A stretch of DNA of 55,529 nt from an uncultured Bacteroidales bacterium (lineage in GTDB: Bacteria > Bacteroidota > Bacteroidia > Bacteroidales > Muribaculaceae), in NCBI GenBank assembly GCA_946011725.1, contig CAMGBT010000006.1:1-55529 (forward strand), given 5' to 3'. Under the pieces are notes generated by a model. The model was not told the origin of the DNA, ran no database searches, and saw nothing but the letters and a program-made list of their open reading frames with translations. Positions within the stretch are counted from its first letter, which is position 1. Each line of letters begins with the position of its first letter. The position numbers and the translations under genes were made by a program. Below are positions 50,659 through 55,529 of the stretch, one piece after another.

Positions 50659-51328
50659 CTGCGAACAATTGCGAGTGGAAGAGTTGCGCATGCGCTATGA
50701 GGAACTGTTGGAGGACCCATCGGTGTACCCCACCGAGGCCAACTGGCAGTTCATCTGCGACCACCGGCTCGAAGGCCTCGGCCATTTGCTGATGGCCAAG
50801 TACGTCACCTCGCTCGATCGCGACGAACTCGACCGCGAGGAGCTGCACCAAGTGGCCATTGAGCAGTTTCCCAACTACCTGCAAGCGGTCGACCGGCTGT
50901 ACGCGCTCGAGGTGGTGTACGAGTATTCGCAAGCGCCCGATGAGGTTATCGTGGACCTGATCCGCCGCTGCCGCTTGTTCGACGCGGCACGGCTGCTCGG
51001 GTGGCTGCGACAAGACCGTGTGTGGGAGGTGATGGCCGTGCTCGACGTGTATCAACCCGAGTACGAGCCCGACGACCTCGAAGCCATGCGCGCACTCTCC
51101 GCAGCCATCCACCGCCTGCCAGCGGAAGGACGCGTCGAAGAGCGCCGCGGCCTGTTCGGCGTGGGGATGAAATACATCTGCCCCAACGGCCACGTCAACG
51201 CTCCCGATGCCGAATACTGCTCCCACAGCGGTTGCGGCCTCAACGCCCAAGGCCTCACCGCCGACCAAGTGAAGCGCCTCGAGGTGCTCGACACCCGTAT
51301 CGACGCCCTCACCCACTTGATGGAATAA
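50648..51328 (+). CDS. Helical protein with C-terminal zinc ribbon
   Basis: A 226-residue protein of unknown function, started at ATG 50648 (MGVSCEQLRVEELRMRYEEL), which gives an 11-base overlap with the cyclo-ligase. The N-terminal 165 residues are helical and rich in Glu, Arg and Leu. Then a zinc-ribbon-like module, CPNGHVNAPDAEYCSHSGCG, with C-x4-like and CxxxxC spacing, and a short helix. Likely cytoplasmic, perhaps nucleic-acid or protein binding. Family unknown to me. Confidence 0.75.
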   Translation: MGVSCEQLRVEELRMRYEELLEDPSVYPTEANWQFICDHRLEGLGHLLMAKYVTSLDRDELDREELHQVAIEQFPNYLQAVDRLYALEVVYEYSQAPDEVIVDLIRRCRLFDAARLLGWLRQDRVWEVMAVLDVYQPEYEPDDLEAMRALSAAIHRLPAEGRVEERRGLFGVGMKYICPNGHVNAPDAEYCSHSGCGLNAQGLTADQVKRLEVLDTRIDALTHLME

Positions 51329-51332
51329 CCCC

Positions 51333-51353
51333 AAAACGTGCGGGCGTTTTTTT
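51333..51353 (+). terminator. Terminator-like hairpin
   Basis: AAAACG (51333-51338) with CGTTTT (51345-51350), 6-nt loop, followed by a T run to 51353. The stem is weak in GC. Confidence 0.55.
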
Positions 51354-51460
51354 CAACGTAGAACGAGATTTTTATATTTTTGGTTAATTCGTACTTAGTT
51401 TTATTCGTTTGGCCCGATCCGGGTTATTGGCGGGCGTGCGGAGAAATCTTTGGTGGAAAT

Positions 51461-51492
51461 GTTGCGCGGGTGGAGGTTTTTTTGTAACTTTG
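51461..51492 (+). promoter_or_regulatory. Promoter of the acyltransferase-HAD-gmd-fcl unit
   Basis: GTTG at 51461-51464, 20-nt spacer, TAACTTTG at 51485-51492, leader of about 75 nt to ATG 51574. Confidence 0.65.
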
Positions 51493-51573
51493 CGGTGAAT
51501 TTTTCTATCATCAAATTTGAATATCGTTGCAATATAACTGAAACTACTAACATATTTACACTTATCTATTACT

Positions 51574-52641
51574 ATGGCAACTATTGTGAAGCAACGGATT
51601 CATCATTTTGACATGCTCAAGGGTGTGGCGATATTTATGGTGGTGATGGGTCACGTGTTGGCTTTCTGTGTGCGCGAAATCGATCGCGCAACGATTTTCA
51701 AGGTATTTGAACAATTGCACATGCCGCTGTTCTTCTTTGTGAGCGGCTGGTTTACGTATAAGCTTGACGAGAACGGCCGCTTGGTGCTGCCGCGGCTGCT
51801 GAGCCGCGCCGTGCGTCTGCTACTGCCGATGGTGGCGGTGAGCAGTGTGTGGGTGTGGTACTTCCCGCACTCGGGGATTGAGACCCCGTTTGCCTCCACC
51901 TTTGAAGAGCTGTGGACGAGCGCTTACAAGAATGGCTACTGGTTCACGTTTGTGCTGTTCGAGATAGTGCTGCTGTACGCGGCGCTGCGTCCGCTGCTGG
52001 CTCGCTGCCGGCGGTGGTGGGCGTCGGCAGCGGTGGTGGCGGCCGCGTTCGCCCTCCTCTATTGGCTTAACGGCATCAGCGGCAAGGTGGGCGATGTGCT
52101 GAGCCTCACTATGGTCACCACCTTCGCTCCTGCGTTCTTCGTCGGCTTGTTGGCGCGGCGTCATCGCGCCGGCTTCGAGCGCTTGGCCGATAGCAGTACG
52201 GCGCAGACTGTGGCCATCCTTGCGGCCGCGGCGGCTATCTATGTGAGCTGCTGGCCGTGGGAGTTCGGCCTTGATGCGCAAGCTCGGATGGCGACGCAAG
52301 CTGTCAGCCACCCCTTCTTAGCGCTGGTGGCTTACCGTGTGTTTCGCGACTGGGGTGCGGCCGCATTTGCCGACGGCGCCTCGCCCGCGGCTCGCAGCAT
52401 CGCCCGGCTGTGGGAGTATATCGGCACGCAGAGCTTGGGTATCTATTTGCTGCACTACTTCTTCCTGTTTCCGATGGGCAGCGTGGTGCGAGGGTGGATG
52501 GAAGCGATGAACGTGGCATGGGTGCCGTTAGGCGCTTTCGCCGCGGTGATGGCGGCGTGCATCGTGGCCATGGTGCTGATTGTGATCAAGATAATTCAAC
52601 CGTCGAAGCTGCTGTCGCTGCTGCTTACCGGTTCTAAATAA
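51574..52641 (+). CDS. Acyltransferase-3 family membrane protein
   Basis: A 355-residue protein with about ten membrane helices. The family start RIHHFDMLKGVAIFMVVMGH carries the conserved His, and LHMPLFFFVSGWF follows. Acyltransferase-3 proteins acetylate or succinylate surface glycans, using a cytoplasmic acyl-CoA. Here the genes gmd and fcl follow, so a link to a fucose-containing glycan is possible. First gene of the unit, 10 nt before the HAD gene. Confidence 0.9.
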   Translation: MATIVKQRIHHFDMLKGVAIFMVVMGHVLAFCVREIDRATIFKVFEQLHMPLFFFVSGWFTYKLDENGRLVLPRLLSRAVRLLLPMVAVSSVWVWYFPHSGIETPFASTFEELWTSAYKNGYWFTFVLFEIVLLYAALRPLLARCRRWWASAAVVAAAFALLYWLNGISGKVGDVLSLTMVTTFAPAFFVGLLARRHRAGFERLADSSTAQTVAILAAAAAIYVSCWPWEFGLDAQARMATQAVSHPFLALVAYRVFRDWGAAAFADGASPAARSIARLWEYIGTQSLGIYLLHYFFLFPMGSVVRGWMEAMNVAWVPLGAFAAVMAACIVAMVLIVIKIIQPSKLLSLLLTGSK

Positions 52642-52651
52642 TGTAACGTAT

Positions 52652-53302
52652 ATGGATATATCCAACTGCATATTAGCATTCGATTTGGACGACACGCTCT
52701 ACAGCGAGCGCGCGCAGTACGCTCGCCAATGCCTGCAGCATGTGGCGCGGCAATTGGGCGTGGATGCGGCCACCGAGGCGGCGATGATCTCCGGCCGCAA
52801 TCCATACGACACGCTCACTCAGTCGGGCGTGAGTGTATCGCTCGACCGCTTCAAGGAGATATACCGCAGTGCCGAGCTCAGCCCGATGCAGTTGCGCCCG
52901 GATGCGGCGCTGCTGCTGCGCACGCTCCGCGAGGACTATCCGCAAGTGCCGCTCTACCTTATTACCGACGGCGATTCACGCCGCCAACGCGCCAAGATAG
53001 CAGCGCTGGGACTTGCCGACTACTTTGCCGACCCGCGCATCATTATCAGTGAAGAAATCGGCCACGACAAGCATTCGCCCATGCCGTTCGTCCACGCCAT
53101 GGCGCGCGAAAACCGCGCCGACGGCTGGGTGTACGTGGGTGACAACATCCGCAAAGACTTTCACTATCCCAACCTCTTAGGTTGGACCACAATAATGTTG
53201 GCCGACGATGGTAGCAACGTCCACTCGCAATCGGTGGACGTGCCCGCCGACTATCGACCGCAATTCACCATAAAATCACTCACCGAAATACTATGCCTAT
53301 AG
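52652..53302 (+). CDS. HAD-family phosphatase
   Basis: A 216-residue haloacid-dehalogenase-like hydrolase. Motif I is FDLDDTLY, motif II LITDG, the motif III Lys is in GHDKHSPM and motif IV is VGDNIRKD. The four-helix cap after motif I is of the type seen in nucleotidases and sugar-phosphate phosphatases. Substrate unknown. It ends with TAG and overlaps gmd by ten bases. Confidence 0.88.
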   Translation: MDISNCILAFDLDDTLYSERAQYARQCLQHVARQLGVDAATEAAMISGRNPYDTLTQSGVSVSLDRFKEIYRSAELSPMQLRPDAALLLRTLREDYPQVPLYLITDGDSRRQRAKIAALGLADYFADPRIIISEEIGHDKHSPMPFVHAMARENRADGWVYVGDNIRKDFHYPNLLGWTTIMLADDGSNVHSQSVDVPADYRPQFTIKSLTEILCL

Positions 53303-54351
53303 CTCTAATCACCGGTATCACCGGCCAAGACGGCTCATTCTTGGCCGAGTTTCTGCTCGAAAAAGGTTACGAAGTGCACGGCGTGATTCGCCGCAGTTCG
53401 TCGTTCAATACCGAGCGTATCGAGCACCTCTACCTCGACGAATGGGTGCGCGATATGCACCGCAAACGCCTGCTTACACTGCACTATGGCGACATGACCG
53501 ACTCCTCGTCGCTCATCCGCATCATTGGCGAAGTGCGGCCGGATGAAATCTACAACTTGGCGGCGCAGAGCCACGTCAAAGTGTCGTTCGACGTACCCGA
53601 ATACACGGCCGACACCGACGCTGTGGGCGTGCTGCGCTTGCTCGAAGCCGTGCGCATCCTCGGTCTCGAAAAGCACTGCCGCATCTACCAAGCCTCCACC
53701 TCCGAGCTCTACGGCAAGGTGCAGGAGGTGCCCCAGAGCGAAACCACACCCTTCTACCCGCGTTCGCCCTACTCCGTGGCCAAGCTCTACGCCTTCTGGA
53801 TTATGAAGAACTACCGCGAGAGCTACGGCATGTACACCGCCAACGGCATCCTCTTCAACCACGAATCCGAACGCCGCGGCGAGAATTTCGTCACCCGCAA
53901 AATCACCCTCGCGGCCGCACGCATCACCGCCGGGTTGCAGGACAAACTCTATCTGGGCAACCTCAACGCCATGCGCGACTGGGGCTACGCCCGCGACTAC
54001 GTGGAGTGCATGTGGCTCATTCTGCAGCAACCCGAACCGGACGACTTCGTGGTGGCCACCGGCGAATTCCATTCGGTGCGCGAGTTCACCACCTTGGCCT
54101 TTGCTCGTGCAGGCATCAACCTGCGCTGGGAGGGCGAAGGTCTGCAGGAAAAAGGCATCGACACGGCCACCGGACGCGTGCTGGTGGAGGTTGACCCTCG
54201 ATTCTTCCGCCCCGCCGAGGTGGAGCAGCTGCTCGGCAACCCCGACAAAGCGCGGCGCGTGCTGGGTTGGAACCCACGCGCCACTTCGTTCGAACGCTTG
54301 GTTGAAATCATGGTCGACGCCGACATGGCGCTCATCAAAAAGCAAAAATAA
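53293..54351 (+). CDS. gmd: GDP-mannose 4,6-dehydratase Gmd
   Basis: A 352-residue extended SDR that turns GDP-D-mannose into the 4-keto-6-deoxy intermediate. The NADP motif is [15 protein letters not shown], then [15 protein letters not shown], the catalytic Thr/Glu region QASTSELYG and [12 protein letters not shown] (Tyr-x3-Lys). Length fits. Its product is the substrate of the next gene, 2 nt downstream. Confidence 0.97.
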   Translation: MPIALITGITGQDGSFLAEFLLEKGYEVHGVIRRSSSFNTERIEHLYLDEWVRDMHRKRLLTLHYGDMTDSSSLIRIIGEVRPDEIYNLAAQSHVKVSFDVPEYTADTDAVGVLRLLEAVRILGLEKHCRIYQASTSELYGKVQEVPQSETTPFYPRSPYSVAKLYAFWIMKNYRESYGMYTANGILFNHESERRGENFVTRKITLAAARITAGLQDKLYLGNLNAMRDWGYARDYVECMWLILQQPEPDDFVVATGEFHSVREFTTLAFARAGINLRWEGEGLQEKGIDTATGRVLVEVDPRFFRPAEVEQLLGNPDKARRVLGWNPRATSFERLVEIMVDADMALIKKQK

Positions 54352-54353
54352 CT

Positions 54354-55433
54354 ATGCTCAATTTCGATTCAAAGATTTACGTGGCCGGCCACCGCGGTTT
54401 GGTGGGCTCGGCCATCATGCGCAACCTCCAACAGCGCGGATTCACCCGCGTAATCGGGCGCACTCACGCTGAATTGGACCTGCTCGATGGCGCCGCCGTG
54501 CGCGAGTTTTTCGACATCGAACGCCCCGACGCGGTGGTATTGGCCGCCGCTCATGTGGGCGGCATCATGGCCAACAACGTGTACCGTGCCGACTTCATAT
54601 ACCAAAACCTGCAAATCCAGCAGAACGTCATCGGCGAAGCATGGCGCCATGGCGTGCAGCACCTGCTCTTCCTCGGCTCCACCTGCATCTACCCCCGCGA
54701 AGCTCCGCAACCCATCACCGAAGATGCATTGCTCACCTCGCCGCTGGAGTACACCAACGAGCCGTATGCCATCGCCAAAATAGCCGGGCTGAAGCTGTGC
54801 GAGTCGCTCAACCTGCAATACGGCACCAACTACATAGCCGTTATGCCCACCAACCTCTACGGCCCCAACGACAACTTCGACTTGGTCAGCAGCCACGTGC
54901 TGCCCGCCATGATTCGCAAGATGCACCTGGCGCGCTTGCTCAACGAAGGCCGCGAGACCGAGCTGCGTGCCGACCTCGTCCGTCGGCCCATCCCCGGAGT
55001 GGACGCCGCCACAGCTTCCATGTCGGAGCTAACTGACGCCCTCGCCGGCTTCGGCATACACTCCACTCATCTCGACCTATGGGGCAGCGGCCGTCCCCTG
55101 CGCGAATTCCTTTGGAGCGAGGACATGGCCGACGCTTCCGTGCACGTGCTGCTCAATGTCAGCTTCGACCAACTCCGTGAGGGCCACGACCCCGTGCGCA
55201 ACACCCACATCAACATCGGCACCGGCATCGAGCTGTCGATAGCCCAACTCGCCGAGATGATTCGCACCACTGTGGGCTTCCGCGGCGACATCCGCTGGGA
55301 CGCCACCAAACCCGACGGCACCATGCGCAAACTCTGCAACGTGGACCGTCTCCATTCTCTCGGCTGGCGCCACCGCGTAGAGCTCCCCGACGGCATCACC
55401 CGCCTCTACCGCTGGTACCAATCCACCATCTAA
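54354..55433 (+). CDS. fcl: GDP-L-fucose synthase Fcl
   Basis: A 359-residue epimerase/reductase that completes GDP-L-fucose. It has VAGHRGLVGSAIMR (NADP motif), LGSTCIYPREAPQPI, and Tyr-x3-Lys in PYAIAKIAG. It is about 40 residues longer than the Escherichia coli enzyme; the extra part lies about residues 198-235 (GRETELRADLVRRPIPG), as I recall for Bacteroidota homologues. The 3' end is C-rich and the stop is 12 bases before a strong hairpin. Confidence 0.97.
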   Translation: MLNFDSKIYVAGHRGLVGSAIMRNLQQRGFTRVIGRTHAELDLLDGAAVREFFDIERPDAVVLAAAHVGGIMANNVYRADFIYQNLQIQQNVIGEAWRHGVQHLLFLGSTCIYPREAPQPITEDALLTSPLEYTNEPYAIAKIAGLKLCESLNLQYGTNYIAVMPTNLYGPNDNFDLVSSHVLPAMIRKMHLARLLNEGRETELRADLVRRPIPGVDAATASMSELTDALAGFGIHSTHLDLWGSGRPLREFLWSEDMADASVHVLLNVSFDQLREGHDPVRNTHINIGTGIELSIAQLAEMIRTTVGFRGDIRWDATKPDGTMRKLCNVDRLHSLGWRHRVELPDGITRLYRWYQSTI

Positions 55434-55444
55434 CCCCCACCGCC

Positions 55445-55474
55445 GCCCGCGCCGAGCTCTTGCTCGGCGCGGGC
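55445..55474. repeat. Perfect 13-bp hairpin (related to dispersed repeat), probable terminator
   Basis: GCCCGCGCCGAGC (55445-55457) pairs perfectly with GCTCGGCGCGGGC (55462-55474) around TCTT. The core CCGAGC-x4-GCTCGG is shared with copies at 2006, 36543 and 47219. Followed by GGCTTT, then the presumed intron. Confidence 0.78.
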
Positions 55475-55480
55475 GGCTTT

Positions 55481-55529
55481 GTACGCTCGGCATGAGTATT
55501 GTCTAACGGGTGCAAGTCCCTAAGCTGCC
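55481..55529 (+). mobile_element. 5' end of a class C group II intron (runs off the window)
   Basis: From 55481 the sequence begins GTACGCTCGGCATGAGT and goes on through GTCTAA to GGGTGCAAGTCCCT. As I recall, bacterial class C introns of the Bacillus/Oceanobacillus type begin GTGYGCCCGGCATGGGTGC and have a GGGTGAGAGTCCC hairpin next, so the layout agrees (CTC/GAG helix, then GGG/CCC helix). Class C introns insert just behind terminator hairpins; a perfect one ends 6 bases upstream. Only 49 bases are visible, so the reverse transcriptase is not seen. Confidence 0.68.

Noticed and set aside
1-55529. CRISPR array, prophage or integrase attachment site
   Set aside because: I saw no regularly spaced direct repeats, no phage structural genes and no integrase; the repeats present are palindromic and scattered.

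Overview
The window reads as a chromosomal segment of a GC-rich member of the Bacteroidales, and I would guess Muribaculaceae. The evidence is: repeated -7 boxes of the TAnnTTTG type (often TAACTTTG), some with a TTTG-like -33 box 19-21 nt upstream; a fused LpxC-FabZ gene; a PorE-like TPR/PD40/OmpA lipoprotein; Bacteroidota-type lipoproteins; and protein tails resembling T9SS sorting domains. Family and order are inferred from gene content and motifs, with no database search.

Left part (1-14.3 kb): a secreted protein of unknown function, then a damaged locus where an ECF-type sigma factor remnant runs into a 5'-truncated TPR/CHAT protease. A minus-strand operon follows (clostripain-like lipoprotein, MscS channel, RecJ, RecQ). 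Divergent from it is tgt - lptF/G - small acidic membrane protein. A two-gene unit then encodes an HMA-like periplasmic protein and a lipoprotein with a Cys/His motif. Middle-left (14.3-25.9 kb): the PorE-like lipoprotein, ligA and a kinase-like protein that has lost its phospho-acceptor His; a peroxide-defence locus (rubrerythrin plus flavin reductase, divergent from oxyR, with an OxyR-like operator between); a three-gene membrane/lipoprotein operon; and a Ser/Thr kinase divergent from a probable DNA-binding protein.

Middle (26.5-36.4 kb): a compact acyl cassette (ACP, SDR reductase, KAS III, MBOAT acyltransferase, SGNH protein) that could make a short beta-hydroxyacyl group and move it to an envelope acceptor; TPR and YbjN-like proteins; a DUF234 fragment next to a dispersed repeat; a CotH/starch-binding-module protein; and a short WYL regulator. 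Right part (36.6-55.5 kb): RNase P RNA beside the lipid A genes lpxA, lpxC-fabZ and lpxD; panC-panD; ffh; folD-capA-trmN-CPBP; a repeat-rich gap with a nested palindromic element; tRNA-Ser(CGA); a dCMP deaminase with an in-frame stop; ctpA-like protease, 5-formyl-THF cyclo-ligase and a zinc-ribbon protein; and acyltransferase-3, HAD phosphatase, gmd and fcl (GDP-L-fucose synthesis). The window ends inside what looks like the 5' end of a class C group II intron sitting directly behind a perfect hairpin.

Two themes cross the window. First, short palindromic repeats recur in at least four gaps. Second, the coding strand becomes strikingly C-rich and G-poor toward the 3' ends of transcription units, which would fit Rho-type termination. 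The best candidates for something undescribed are the acyl cassette, the HMA/CxHxCxHGG pair and the nested palindromic element.
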